64,000 nt of DNA from Magnetococcus sp. PR-3 (lineage in GTDB: Bacteria > Pseudomonadota > Magnetococcia > Magnetococcales > Magnetococcaceae). Below, piece after piece: positions 28,001-43,000 of this stretch. The notes beneath the pieces were generated by a model. It had not been told where the DNA came from. It made no database searches and saw only the letters and a list, made by a program, of their open reading frames with translations. The DNA lies in the NCBI RefSeq assembly GCF_036689865.1, contig NZ_JBAHUQ010000001.1:434001-498000 (forward strand), read 5' to 3'. The translations under genes were made by a program, and so were the position numbers. The first letter of the stretch is position 1, and each line of letters begins with the position of its first letter.

Positions 28001-31000
28001 CTCCATACCCATGTAGTGGTTGATGTAATCCCCCAGGTTGAGCACCGTTGAGATCTCAATAAGCTCATCAATACGCTTATTAACCAGTGGCAACGCCTCA
28101 ATACTCGCCAAGCTCATGCGGGCATCCATCAACTCCGTCGCCACACCGCCCAAGCTGCTACCCAGTAGACCGGTTAAGGAGGCGTCCAGGTTATCAATGG
28201 AGAAATCCACCACTTCACTGCCATCGGCAAACAGTAGGGCGACCGCCTCTTGCCCCACCTGGACCGATTGATCCAGAGCCAAACCAGTCTGGTTGACATC
28301 CAGCGTCACATCCCCAAGCAGGGTAACCCCCATAAGACCAGGAATGGGCAAGGCGACCGAGGCATCCAAGCTGAGCGCAAAGCCACCATTGGCGGTGATC
28401 ATGGCCATACCACCATCCCGCACAGTGGCGGTCTCATCGGCCACATGAATGGAGGCGTTAAGGCTACTGATGCCCAGTGCCATTTGATCAGGTGCAATGC
28501 GCACGGCAAAGTCACCGGAACCGGTCAACAGCGGGGTATCCCCCTCACCAATGGTAATGCTGACGGAGCCGGCCGCATCCAGGTGCTCGGTATTCATATC
28601 CAGCACAAAGCTGGAAGCTGGGTTTTGAGGTAGTTTCAGTACAGTGGCGCCACTATCACGGCCATCGCCATCAATATCCCCCACACTGAAGTCGACCACC
28701 CGTCCAGCCAACGCACCGGTACCAAACCCATCGTTATAACTCAGAGCAAGGTCACTGACAGCCATCTCCAGCCCAGAGACACCGGACAGAGCCGCCAGAT
28801 CTGCACCGGCTTTCAACCCGATAAAGCTACCGGCTCCGGAGAGATCTTCCGTCAGAACCAGGGCCATCTCTCCATCAAGAATCTCGACACCTGTAAAGTC
28901 ACCTGCGATATCCGAGGTTGCGCCTTCACCCGCCTTAATGTTGACATTATCCGCCATCAGTGCGGTAACACTCATACGGCGGCGGTTGCCATCATCCAAC
29001 GTGACATAGCGCTGACCAGCACGGGAGAGGGCAAAGCGGCCTGAAAGGGCGACCATCGTCCCCACCTCGACCACAGCATCCATACCCAGGGTCAGGAACT
29101 CTCCAGCCTCACCATCAAAGTCCAGGGTCATGGTCTCTTCACCGGCAACACTGCTACCGGTGGCCACGGCAATGGCTTGACTACCGGCCAGATCCATCAC
29201 CCGATCGTTATCAACACCGGCAAAGTCCCCCAGCCCCATGTTCAGGTCCAGCGCCAGGGAGGTGGCATCCACCACCAGAGCGTCAGGCAGACCCAGAGCT
29301 GCGGCATCCAGCGTAACCGCATCGACCCGAGCAGAGAGGGCCAACCAGCTGCGGCTATCGTCACCCGAGGCAAACTCGGGGGTCATCAAGGCCATGCCCA
29401 GATCCACATTCTCCACCGCAATGCCGTCCAGCTCTGCGGAGAGATCCGAAGCCCCCAACAACAGGCTTTGTGCGCTCAAGGTTTGACCGCCCACCACGAT
29501 ATCCTGGCTCTCCAGTGCCAGCTGCATACTGCCACTGGCACTTACCTGGCCATCAATGGCGACATCCATGGTGCCAGAGAGCAACAGCCGCTGTCCGTCG
29601 GCATCCAGGGTCACACTATCGGCCCCAACCGAGAGGGTGCGCACACCGGTGGCTACCCAGTCAATGGTGGTTTCATTGCTCAGCCCAAGGCTGTCACTGC
29701 CCCAACCGGTATTGATCCCCAAAGCCAGATCCTGCCCCGTCAATACAACCCCGTACTCTTCCAAACCTGTTAAGGCCAGTGTCTCAGCACGCCCCTCCAG
29801 CGCCAGCCAACTGCGGCTGTCGGTGGCATCGGCAGCAGTTGCCAACACCAACCCCAGATCCAAATTGGTCAACTGAACACCCAAGCCATCCACACCCATA
29901 TAGGCGTTAACATCCGTTGCGGTAATGGTCACCACATCGGTGTTCACCTGGGAGGCATCACTCAGGGTTAGGGTCTCACGCCACTGTTCAAAGGAGGCCC
30001 AGCCATCAATGGAAATGACCTCACCCAACTGCGCTTGGATATGGCCCTGAACACTTAGGAACTGACCAAACTCACCGGAGAAATCGATCAAATGGGCCGA
30101 GTCACTACCGGTACGGACCTCAAGAGGGGTCGTAAAGTCAGCCACATGCAGCTCGGCATCCAAGGCTTCATCCAGCCCATAGACCCGATTCATGGCAATA
30201 TCCAGCTCCGAGATGGTCATATCCAAAGGCAGATTCACCACATCCAGCGCCGTTGCGTGGGCAGAGATGGCCATCCACTGGCCACCATCCAGGCTTAGCT
30301 CCTCGGCATTCATCTGATCTTGGCGGGCTTGGAACAGCCCCATGGCCAGATCCACACCGCTCATGGAGAACCCGGCGGCCTCAGGATTAATAATCTCGCC
30401 ATCTTCACGGTAAGGACCACCGGTACCGACAAAGGCCTCCAGGCCAGCGGCACCGATCATCAGCGCATCCACCTCCACCACACTGCCATCGGCCAGATCA
30501 AGGGTCCGCTGCTGTTTTTCAATCCCCACACTACCGCTCAGGTAAACCGAGCTTTCAATGGCAAACGTCATATCAGCAGAGACACTTAAAGCGGTGCCAT
30601 AGGCGCCATCTTGCTGCATGGTCATGGAACGGTCCGTTCCTGTGGTGACACGGAACGCATCCCCCGCAAAATCAATCACCTCACCATCTGTCTCACCTGC
30701 GAGGTTAACCGCCACACTCAGGTCGGTCACCTCCATGGTAAAGTCATCAATACCCACAAAGCGGGCGGCACCAACACCGGCCTCAACCGCCACACGGGTG
30801 ACATCACGGGTCGTGTCTTGGGCCACCACCAAGGCAAACTCCACCCCAGCTAGGGAGAGACCCAGGGCATCATCACCGGGGGTGTCATCACTGTCGATCA
30901 CACCATCATCATTGCTATCAACCAACGGACCGCCATTCACACCTGCAAAGGCTTGCAGGTTGCTACCACCGATGGTGAGGATGTCATGCTCAACCAGATT

Positions 31001-34000
31001 ACCGTCGGAGAGCAGCAAGGTCTGGGTGGATTTTTCAAAGCCCAGGGAGCCACTGGTGTGGAAGAAATCCCCCACCGTAATGGTGACATCGGCAGAGGCG
31101 CTGATCAGTGCCCCTTTATCCCCGGTAATATCCAAACTACGGGTGCTGTCGCTACCGGTAATAACCGCGAGCGGTGATGCTGCAAAGTCCACCACCTTTT
31201 CGGCGCTGTTCACACCCGTGGCCAGACCAAACACCTGGTTAATATCCACCTGAATATTCTCAGCGGTCAGCACCAGATCCTCAGACCCAACAAAGCCCAC
31301 TTGATCGGCGCTGGCCTCCAGCCCCATCCACTGCACACCTGCCATCTGATGATTGGAGGCATCCGGGGTCAGCAGTGCCAATGCAAACTCAGCATTATCC
31401 ATGGCAAAACCGGTGACACCCTCGGCACGGTCATCGGTCTCATCAATGACATCATCCAGGTTGGAATCAACAAAGTAAGGGCCACCCACACCTGCAAAGA
31501 GGTTGAGCCCAGCACCACCAATGGTCAGGCTATCAACCGCCATGCTGGTGCCATCGGCCAAGGTGACCGATTGTTGGGATTTTTCCAAACCCAAGCTACC
31601 CTGAGCCTGAACAAAGCCCGCCACACTGAGATCAAAGTCACCAGCCGCCTGGATAAGCTCACCCTTGGCGCCATCCATGTTCAGATCTTTAAGGGTGGAG
31701 GTCCCAGTGGCCACACTAAAGGTTGCCGCAGAGAAATCGATCACCTGATCGGCCTGCGCCCCACTGCTTACACCTTCAACCTGATTGATGTTTACCATCA
31801 GGTTGCTGGCCGTCGCAGTAACCTCAGGCACACCCACCAGCGCCGCTTCAGCCACTTCGGCTTGCAACGCTGTCCACTGACGGTGATCACCATCGCTCTC
31901 TTGGAACAGCCCCAGGGCGAACTCAAAACCGCTGGCGGTTAGGCCCATGGCGTCAGGGTTGACCCCATCGGCGTCATCTATGACGCCATCACCATTCAGA
32001 TCACTGCGGTAGGGACCGCCCAGCCCCACAAAGGCGTTAAGATCCGCACCACCCACGGTGAGCACATCAGTATCAGCCTGGGTTCCATCGGCCAGGGTCA
32101 CCTGCTGTTGCAGTTTTTCCACCGACATGGTGCCGCCCACATGGAAGAAATCGCCCACGCTGAGATCCATACCACCGGAGAGACGCAACATCTCACCCCG
32201 GTCGCCATCATGGTTGAGGTCTATACTCTTATCAGTACCGGTCACCACGGTTACCGACTGATCAACCATCTCACCGTCCACCTCACGGGTGGCAAAGTCG
32301 ATCACCGACACACCATCAGTGGCGCTGTTATAGGCTACCCCAAGATCCCGTATGGTCAGATCCAGAGCATCAGGCAGCCCCAACAGATCCACATGACCCA
32401 CAGTGGCATTGAGCGCACGCCACTGGGCGTCCGTATAGCCATCGTCATCACTCACAAAGCTGGCAAAGGCAAAATCCACATCGCGCAGACCAAAGCCTAC
32501 GGCATCGGGATTAAGCTCATCATCACTATAGAGACCATCTCCATCGACATCCGTACCGTAGGGGCCAATACCGGCAAAACCGGATAGATCTTCGCCACCA
32601 ATGCTCAATATCGTGGTTTGAACATCGCTACCATCGGCCAGGGTGACCGACTCTTGCCGACGCTCAAAACCCACAGAACCGGAAAGCTCCAGGAAATCCC
32701 CAGCTTTAAGATCCACATCACCACTGGCCCGCACTAACTGGCCATGGGCACCATCCATTGTCAGGCTCATGGATTGACCGGTACCTGTGACCACATCAAA
32801 AGCGGCGGCCTCTTCAGCTTGGAAGTCCACCACCTTCGCGTTGGCATCAAAAGCGGCATCCACACCGCTGACGGTATTGATCTCCACAGAGATATCACGG
32901 GCGGCAAGGGTGATACCCTCAATCCCCACCACCTCAACACTACCAGCCTCGGCATGCAGGGCTGTCCACTGCAGTTCTCCATCGTTCATCAATGCCATGC
33001 CAAAGCCGACATCTTCCATGGCCAAGCCCAAACCGCTGTCCAGGGGTTGGTCCTCACCATCGATGATGCCGTCACCAGTGCTGTCCTGCCAGTAGGGGCC
33101 ATCCAACCCCGCAAACGCGTAGAGCCCTTCACCGCCAAGGGTCAGCGTATCCACCTGCTTATTACTGCCATCCGCCAAGGTGACTTCGCGGGTGGATTTT
33201 TCAAAGCCCAGGTTACCGGAGAGGTGGAAGAACTCATCCACCGCCAATGTGACGTAACCAGAGGCACGAACCAGCGTACTTTCGGCACCATCATGGTCGA
33301 TGGTGATGGTCTCTCCACTGTCGTTAATGGCCACATCCAGCGGTTCCGCGACATAGTTGACCACACTGCCGTCACTGCCCAAGTTCAGGTCAATACCCAT
33401 TTGGTCCACACTGAAGTCCACAATGGGGAAGCCCACTTCCGTCACCGTTTCGGCGAGGGCAGAACTACTCAACCACCAACGCTGATCTGATGCGGGATCC
33501 TCCTCTAAGTAGAGTGCAAAGGCGACATCCACACCCTCTAGTTCAAAGCCTGCGGCATCGGCATTGGGGGTTTCATCGCTTAGGTCGCCATCATGGTTGG
33601 TATCCAACCGGTAGGGTCCGTTAAAGCCGACAAAACCGTGCAGGTTCTCGCCGCCGATCAGGAAGCGCCGTACATCTGCTGTGCCGACCTCATCACCCGA
33701 GAGGGTTACAGTCTGCTCTGCATTCCCCAGCGCAAACACACCATCCACAGTGAGAAAATCACTGGAGCGCATGGTCATACCAACATCGTAGGTAAGATCA
33801 GCCCCAAAATAGGCGGCATTGTGGAACATGCCAAAGTGATCGGCATCGGTGGAGCTATGGGTCTCAATGGTCAGAATATCGGCAGCAACCCGCTCTACGA
33901 CCGTCAGATTAAGATCCGTTGCCCCTTGATCCAGGGCCAGAACGGTTTGGCCATCATCATACCCAAACAGACCACTGGCGGCATCCAACGTGCCCTGCAC

Positions 34001-37000
34001 GACGGTGGCATCAATCAGGTTAAAGTGGTCACCCAGATCGGGCACAAAACCACTGGTGGGGGTCACCCGCAAGGTGCCCCCCAAGGTCAGGGTGCCACTA
34101 ACCGACAACTGCTCACTATCGCCATCTGCATTCATGTTCAGAGCAAGGGTCAGATCCGCACCCAGGGTTTGATCACCAACAATGTGGATATCCCCAGGAT
34201 GGCTACGGGAAAGCACACCCGCCGTATCGACACCGCTACCATCCACAATTTTCACACCGTTGGTGGCGGTGATCGTCAGATCATCCTGCCCCACCAACAC
34301 AGCCCCCATATCCAGCTCACTGCTGACATCCAACTCGATCAGTCGAACAGTGTCGGAGGCATGGAGGTTCAGATCACCCCCCGCCGAGGCTTCAACCGTA
34401 GAGCCGTCGGCAATGCTCAGGTTGGCGCTCACGGTATCGCTACCCGCCGTTAGGCTAATGGCACCACCATCGCTGGTGTTGACATGCCCATTCTGAACTT
34501 GCTGGGTGGTCTCATACGCCCCAGCCCGGTCAACACTGACCGTGACATCATCCACGTTCAGGTGATCGGCATCGGCGACATAGATCGCCCCGGCACTCTG
34601 AGCGGCCAGGCTGTCTACTGAGAGAGACAGGGCCGTCACATCGGCTGAAGTGGCATTGACTGCCCCTTCGGAGACATCAGCACCAATCGCTTCACCAGCT
34701 TGCAACCAAAGGCTGCTGGCATCGACCTGCACCCCACTGCTGCTGCCCAAAACAGAACCCCGTTGGGCGATAAGTGCGACCGCGGTGGGGGTAACCAGCG
34801 TGGTGGTAGTAATGTCTCCACCGGCCTGTAACCACAGATCTGCAGCATCACTTTGGATCACCGCACCGCTCTGTTGAACCACATCTCCCCGGTTGGCCAC
34901 CACTTCAAGGGTTCCTGTGGTAGAGCTGAGGGTACCGGACTGTTGCGTGATCGAACCCCCCGCCAGCAAACTTGTCGCGTTGAGGGCCGTAACATCACCT
35001 TCAATACTCAGATCACCCGCCACATCCACCAGCAGTGCGCCAGCACTCTGCGAGGCCTGCAAGGCCAGGTCACCGTAGTTTTGAACCAGCAGATCCCCTG
35101 TGGTGGTGGTTGCGGTCAGGCTGCTGCTCTCCAACACCAAAGCGTCCATAACGGAATCCACAGTAGCGGCACGACCGACACTTTGGGCATTGACCACCAC
35201 ACTGCTTGCCCGCAAGTCAGCATACCCCCCTTCAGCACCACCAAGAATGGCTCCGCTGCTGGCGATCAGGCTTGCACTGCCCCCCACCACCAGATGATCC
35301 AGAGTCAGATCACCACTCTCATCTGTGAGGTAAAGATCACCCGAGACCTGGCCCGACAGACCTTCACCGCCACTGGTGACATCCAGGGTCAGAGGCGACA
35401 AGGCACTGCCTACACTGCCGTTGGAGACATGCAGCACAATGTCACCCGCAGAGATCGCGGCACTGGCCCCACTGCTGATACCCGATAGGGCCTCCAACAC
35501 CAGAGAATCACTCTCCATGGTGCTGTTCAGTGTCAAGCTCCCCCCAGCAGATTCAAACTGTGCAGAACCGCTGTAGGTCTGCACTGTGCCACTGAGGGTT
35601 AAGTCGCCACCACTGTGCACCTGGACCGAACCGGCACTGTCCAAAGCACCACTGGTGATCTCACCCAAATTAAGGGCCGAGGTTCCCGTATGGGTGATCT
35701 CAATGGTCTCACCGGCTGAAACCGCAAGATCACTGACCCCACTGGCTTCGGTTAATACAACCCTGACCGACCCTGTCGCCTGCAAGGTTAGATCACTGGG
35801 CAGGCTCTCCACCTGGTTGAGAACAATATTCCCCGTTACTTGCACAGTGACCTGACTGAGTGAATCATCTTCCCACCAACTGTCTGCTATTTGGGGGGTC
35901 ACTGCGGCGATATCCGTGAGCCACTGAGCATCCAAAACCAGATCACTGCTGTAGGTGATCACCAAACCGTCGCTGCTCTCGGTATAGGTCATTTGGCCAC
36001 TGGCCAGCAGATCGCTACCTGCGGCAAATTGATCGGCGGTGAGAACCGAGGTGGTTGGGGCATCTACCGTCACAGCGCCCGCATCAATACGATCTTGACC
36101 AGCCTGTAGCACACTCACCCCATCCAACGCTTTAAGGGTGGTGGATGTCGCCGCTTCAGGCATGACCTCTGAGATCGAGAGTGTGGTGTCACTCGCTAAG
36201 ATCAGATCCCCTGAAATCACCTCTGTCCCATCAAAGGCGATAAAGTCATCACCATCGGCAAAGCTCTCTTCAGCACCCACACGCAAGGGACCACCGGCAT
36301 GGTAGCTGGTACGGCTGTTGCCACTAAACAGTCGACTGCTGCTAATCAGCCCAGCAGCCACCAGGGTTAACTCTGCACCGGCAGCCTCACCCGCATCAGC
36401 CAAGGCATCGGCGACAGCCAGAGAGATATCCCCAGCACTGGTCAGGGTCATGGTGCCATCATCCGCCCCACGGGCACTGGTCACAGCCAGATCCCCTTGG
36501 GTGGTAACCGTGACATGCCCCACCCCTTGCAGGCTTTCCAGGTTCAAACCTGTGGTGGTGGCGCCAAAGCCATCCACATCGGTCAGGGTCAAATCACCAC
36601 TACCGGCATCCACAGTCAGGGTATTGACCGCCAGGGTCATGGTGGCAATGCTGGCAGAGGCGATCATCTCCAACCGGTCGGCAATAATCTGGGGAGCTGT
36701 ACCGGAGTCGGTGGTGGTAATGGCACCAGATGCCGCGGTTAGGCTAACCGTTCCACTACCGCCAAAGCTGCCTGCGGCATCCGCCAAATGGCTGCTATAG
36801 CTACCTGAGGTGAGCGTATGCAGCTGCAAGGCCCCACCCGCTTGCAGGGTAATGGCCCCACCGCTAACCACACCACCGGTCAGCCAAATATCACTGTCGC
36901 TACCGGTTGTGGTCAGGCTTACCCCACCCGTTCCGGCCTCAATGGCCACCCCTCCATCCAGAGAAGGGGTGCTGTTCACTGTTAAATCTCCAGTGGTGGT

Positions 37001-40000
37001 CACACTGACCGCGCCGCTGGCCCCGGTGGCAATACCAGACTGATCAGCCAGCCAGTTCATGGCGGTGTAGCCACTTTCAACCACCTGCTCAATCGCCAGA
37101 TCACTCACCGAACCCACGGTCAATGCGGTGGCATTGTTCAACCGCACATCACCACTGCTGGTGGTGGCACTGACTGTAACCACATGGCTCTTTAACGCAG
37201 TGGTCTCATCACTACCACCAATACCGCTACCCGCTTGCAGACGTACCTCACCAGCGGCCAGATTATAGGCCGTACTATCGCTGGCCAGTGCACTGTCAAT
37301 CGCCGCCCCAGCCTGTACACTAATACCACTGCCCTCTGTGGCTACAGCACGGAGGCCATCCACCCATTCTCGTGCTTCCACCTGACCCAATGTAAGGGTA
37401 CCCGAGGCTTGCAGGTGGGCATTACCCCCCTCGGTATCGGCCACACTGTCGGCGGCCATGGTCAGATTACCCGCCGTGGATTGCAGGGTTAGGTCACCAC
37501 CCCCACTGTTTAAGGATGCCGACCCTGCCAGAGCCAGATCTCCCGCTGCCAGTAGGGTTAAATGCCCCCCTTCACTGGTGATCGTTTGTGCATCGGCAAG
37601 GGTCAGGGTCGTTGCCGCCTGTAACAGGAGATTGGCAGCACCTTCCAGCGTAATCCCCCCTGCAATATGTAGGGCCGCCTCACTGTTCACCACCATGGAA
37701 CCGTTGCTTCCATTGTGGAGATCTGCAGAGGTTAGGGTTAGGTCGCCACTGTTATCCATGGCGATGTGCCCATCGGCTTCCAGCACCGCGCTGTCAACAT
37801 CGGTCTCCAGCATGGCGCCATAGCGGCCCCCGGTACCAATGCTCTGCCCTGCCCGCAGGGTCAGCACACCCGCTATAAGGTCCGCCTCGGCATCCTGACT
37901 ATTCTCTACCGCACGCCCCCCAACGCTCAGGTGCATATCTGCCACACCTGCCGAGATCTGTGCCAACAGCAGGTCACCACCTATGGTGGCCGTCAAAGCG
38001 GCATCACTGTCATCAGAGGCACCATCCGAACGCAAGACCACCGCCCCTTGCTGTTCCAGGTTACCGCCAACCGTCAGGGTGGTTTCAGCCCCCATAAACC
38101 AGAGGGTCGCTTGCTGAATAAGATCCCCACCAGCCGCGAGGTTCACCGTACCAGAGATACTTAACAGCTCACCCGCCAGGGTCAGGTCACCAGTTTCTGC
38201 GTTTAGATCCAGTAGATTACTGTCGTTACTCTCCAACTCCAGGGCACTATTAACCGTCAGGTCCCCTTCAGCATGAATACGGATCTGCCCCTTGTCCTGC
38301 AGAGCGATGGACTCCACCACCAGATCCCCAGTGGCATCAACATAGATGAAAGAGGGGTACCCACTGTGGCTTTCCACCACCAACTGGTCAGCTTCCAGGG
38401 TTAGATCTGTGGCGGCAGAACCAATGGTCCGTAGCCCTGCAGCGGTGATGTCCGCATCACCACTAATTAAGGTCACATGGTCACCCATAACATGGGTACC
38501 ATCAAACTCAGCGGCCAACAGGCTACCGTTACTACTCTGTAGGTAAAGGTCCCCTTGTTGTGCATGCACCCCAGCCAGGTTCAAACTGTCCGAAGCATCC
38601 AGCAAACGGACATCGCCTAAAGCCTCCACGGTCAGCAGAGCTTCGCTACCCTGCACATCCATCGTCAGCAGCGCGTCGCTGGTGGCACCACGTATGGCCC
38701 CGCCCACATAGCCCGCCTCACCACTGGCCCGCAGCCACATATCACCACCACTGGTCAGCCAAGCGTGGGTACCACTACCACTGGCGATAATACCCCCGGT
38801 GGCATCCACACGCACTTTACCCAGTGCGGTTATGCCCCCCATGGTCAAGGCGCTATCGGTCTCATCGCTGATGACCACATCCCCTTCAGCAGCCAGGGTA
38901 ATATCCCCTTCGGCATAGACGGTCATGGTACCTGAGGCACTCACATTCAGATCATCTGAGATCTGAATGGTCACCGACAGCAGTTCACGATGGTTCTCAA
39001 CCCACTGCCCCGCCACCACATCACGCAGACCGTCAGAGGTGGTCAACATGGGCAGGTCGGTGCTCTCACCGGTGACCACCTCACGCCATAAGCCTGCATG
39101 ATCAAAGGTGCTCTCTAAGGAGAGATCAAAGGTGGTGTCATCGCCCAAATATTCGTAGCGCTGATAGTTGGTATCTACCACATCACCGGGGCTGGCCAAT
39201 GCCAGAAGATGCTGCTCTTCTTCCGTCAGGTTGGCAAAATCAGCGGGATCAAAAATGGTCACCCGGTCGGTGGTCATACCCAAACTGGCGGTTTCTCCCC
39301 CATAGGTGACCAAGGTCACATTACGGCCTAAGACATTTAGCTGTTCAGCATCACTGTTGGCATCCCCCTGCCCCAGCACATCGTTGTGGGGCAAAATGGC
39401 CGCCACCAGATCCGGTGCCATGGTATAGGCGGCCTGGGCCATTAACGCATCAGCACTGCCCAGCCCGGCTGCGGCCAGTTCCGAATCGGAAAAGCCTGCC
39501 TCATCCAGCTGTGCGAGCACCTCATCGCTATCTGGGGTGTAACGTTCCATGGCGACATCCAAAATGGCGCCACCCTTAACCTCTAGGTTGACATCGGCAG
39601 TGACCGATTCAATAGAGGCCGTCATCCCCGCCATGGTGGGGGCGACAAGGTTCATATCCCCTTCCACTTCCACCAGGGTGATACTACCTTCTGCCTTGGC
39701 CGCCAGCCCTTCGGAATCCACATTACCAATGATCAGACCGGTTTGGCTGTGTAGCTGTAGATAGTGCCCCTGAATCATCCCTAAAGAGTCGGTGATGATA
39801 CTGTCATAGGCATCAATGGTGATGTCACCACTGGCGGAAATACCTTTAACTTTAAGACTACTGGCTTCACGGCCTGCCAGTTGGTTAACCACCACATCCC
39901 CTTCTGCGACCAGAGCCAGCTTGCCCCGGCCATTTTGGATGGTAATGGTCACATCACTGTTGGCATAAAGCTCAGGCAGACGGCCCGAGAAGACCACATT

Positions 40001-43000
40001 ACCTGAAACCGTCAGAGCATCGGAGGAGATCGAAACAGGCTGAATGATCGACTCACCATCATCCGCGACCTCTTGATCGGAGAAGGAGAGATTACCCCGT
40101 AGCAGCAGCTGGCTGTTGTCATTAACAATATTGACCGTCGGGTCGGTAGAGCCGGTTAGCGCAGAGATGGTTACCGGCATATCTGCCCGCAACGCGTAGG
40201 TGTAGAAATCCTTCAGGCCGGTTTCGGTAATTTTATGCGTGGTGATGGTCTTTTTGCGCAGCCAGCCACCACCCGAGGTGTGGGGGCCATCAATGGTGAT
40301 CTCCTGGTTGGCAAAATCACTCTCAAAGGTGTTGCTCTCCTTCGAGGGGGACCACTTACCGTCAGAGGAGTACAGCGACACTGAATTGGTGGCCTTAATG
40401 ACCGTATCAAAGGTCCAGCTCCACCATTTGGTGGGGTTGGCCTGAACACTCTCGGCATTAAGAACTTGAATTTGTCGACCACCAACCATGGTCTCTTCAA
40501 ACAACCACAGACTGCTGTCACTAAAGTCGGTAACCGGGAAGGAGTACGCACCACTTTCCCCCACATAGCGGTAGAGATTACTGGTGGTAATATCCCGTAC
40601 CAAAGAGACATCGGAGACTAAGTCTACCGAAGGGTTACGCATCTCATCATAGTTATTATAGAAGTAGATGTCAGAATCAGCCGTCAGACCCAGCTCTTCA
40701 GCCGAGAGCACCAGTTCCGACTCCAGCAGCGGCTCACCATCGGTGTAGGCCAAACTGGTGGAGGTTGCCTTGCTGTCACGGGCCAACCAGTCACTATCCA
40801 AACCAATCAGGTTAAAGCTCTTTTTCTTCCAGGTTTCCCACTTGGTTTCCGTCTTGGCCTGACCTTCGGTCCAGACGTAATAACGCCCCTCTTCTGGCTG
40901 GTAGAAGAGCTCTTCTTCGGTCAGATCATGTTCTGTAGAGACCACCTCATAACTGATGGAGCTAATGCCATCAACCTCGGTCAGGGTGCCTTGGCTGACT
41001 TCACGGCTGTACAGACCATCCGCGACCGTGAACTGCTCTCTGCGTAAGGAGGTAGAGTCGGTAATGGTGATGCGGCCTTCACGGTTTTCGGCGACATCAA
41101 TTTTATCCAGGGCCATATCATAATCGGTGAGGTTGGTAATGTTGACCGAGGCATAACCACTGGCCACCAACAGCTCACCACCACCGGTACTGACGATGGT
41201 ACCGGTAATGTTGATCTCACCTGCAGCAGGCTCAATCGCATCCAGCACAAGGGTGCCGCTGTCGGCATCAAAGAACCCATCTACCGTTTGCAGGCCATCC
41301 CCCCCAAAGGTAATGCCATCGCGCAAGTCACCCGACTCATCGGTAAAGTTGACCGACGCATCCGGGGCAAAATCCGCTTCAAATGTAAGCTCAATATTCT
41401 CCACACCACTCTGAATCAAACCGTTGATATTCAGATAGTTGGCATTGATATTAATGGCACCCATGGCAAAGATATGACCAGGGTCTGCCGGGTTGGTAAT
41501 GGCCGCCATTAAGGCATCCAACCGGCCATCACCCGTGCTCATGCTCTGTTCAACAAAACTACCATTTACACTTTGGTTGGCCAGTGCCAGACCAAACTGT
41601 TCGTTAAAGTCCACCAATTGACGGGGATCACTCCCCGCATGGAACCAGTCGTCGGTTGAGAGGTTAAAGTCCCCTGCCGCAGAGAGGTTTAAGGTACCAG
41701 CACGCACCTCACCGGTGACATGGATACTCCCCTCCAGGTTGGTCAGGTTCAGGGTACCATCCTCATTGACGATCCGACCCCGTACATAGAGATCCTGCGG
41801 GGCCTCTGGGATCTGAACCTGCCCCAGGTCGTAATACTCTGCCGGGTAGGAGTCCTGCATAATGGTGATGGTACTGTTACCCCCATCCGAGGCCTCACCC
41901 AGGGCGATACCGTTCAAGTAGGTGGTGCCCGCACCCAGGGTTACCATCTCCCCATCCACCAGATCCACCCGACCCCCGCTAAGGACCTGGATATCGTTGA
42001 TCTCCAGACCAAAGGGGGTGTTATTGGTGATCTCGACAGAGGCGTCACCATGGGCGATCAACTGGCCAGCCTCAAAGGCAGCCTGAAGGGTCGCTTGGGA
42101 ACTGCTACCGGTGGTGACATACACCCCACCACCCGAAGCGGTAATGGTCGGAAGACGTAGGAACAACTGATCAAAACTGCTGCGTGGGGAGGTCTCACCA
42201 TCTTCCGTCGTATCGGTCATCCCCATGGATTCCAGACGGCTATCAATGGCCTCAACCAACGCTTGATAACGGGCAATCGCCTCCGCATTCCCCGCATGGC
42301 TGGCCATCCACCCCTTAATCTTGGCGCGATCTTCCAACAACTGGTTGGCCACATTGGCGTAGACCAACTGCGGCAGATCCACAGACTTGGGCTTAACCAG
42401 ATAGAAATCATCACTCAGTTGCAGACCAAACTGCAGGCCATCATCACTCTGGATAGCCTCCCACTCTGACCAATCCTCGCCATCAAAGCTCTCATTGGCG
42501 GTGGTGAGCAGCAGATCATCCCCAATACGCTCATACCAGCGTCCATCACTGGTACGGACAACCTCACCATACGCCACGGAGAGATCCACCTCGCTGCCAT
42601 CCAACTGATAATCTGGCGTGATCTCCTGCCAAGCGTCACTGTCGCTGTAGTCCTCTTTTTCCAGCACAAGGCTGGCATCGGCGGTATCCAGCTCAAGGGG
42701 GCCATATTGGTAGAAGGAACCCGCGGTTCCACCCCCCAAAGCGCCGGCAATGGCCTCCACGATGGTGCCTGTGCTCACCCCCATGGCCACATCTTCCAAC
42801 GCCAGGGCCGCATAGTGGTACTGCTGGGCAGGATCCAACCCCAGGGCAAGCTTCTCTGCTTCGGTTAGATCGCTATCAATACGTGAGACATCCAGTTGCC
42901 GTACACCATCAACCAGATAGGGTAAAATCTGAATCTTAGTTTGGTAGTTAACCCCAGCCTCAATGGTGACCCCTTCTTCCATGCGGATCTCATGCACAGA

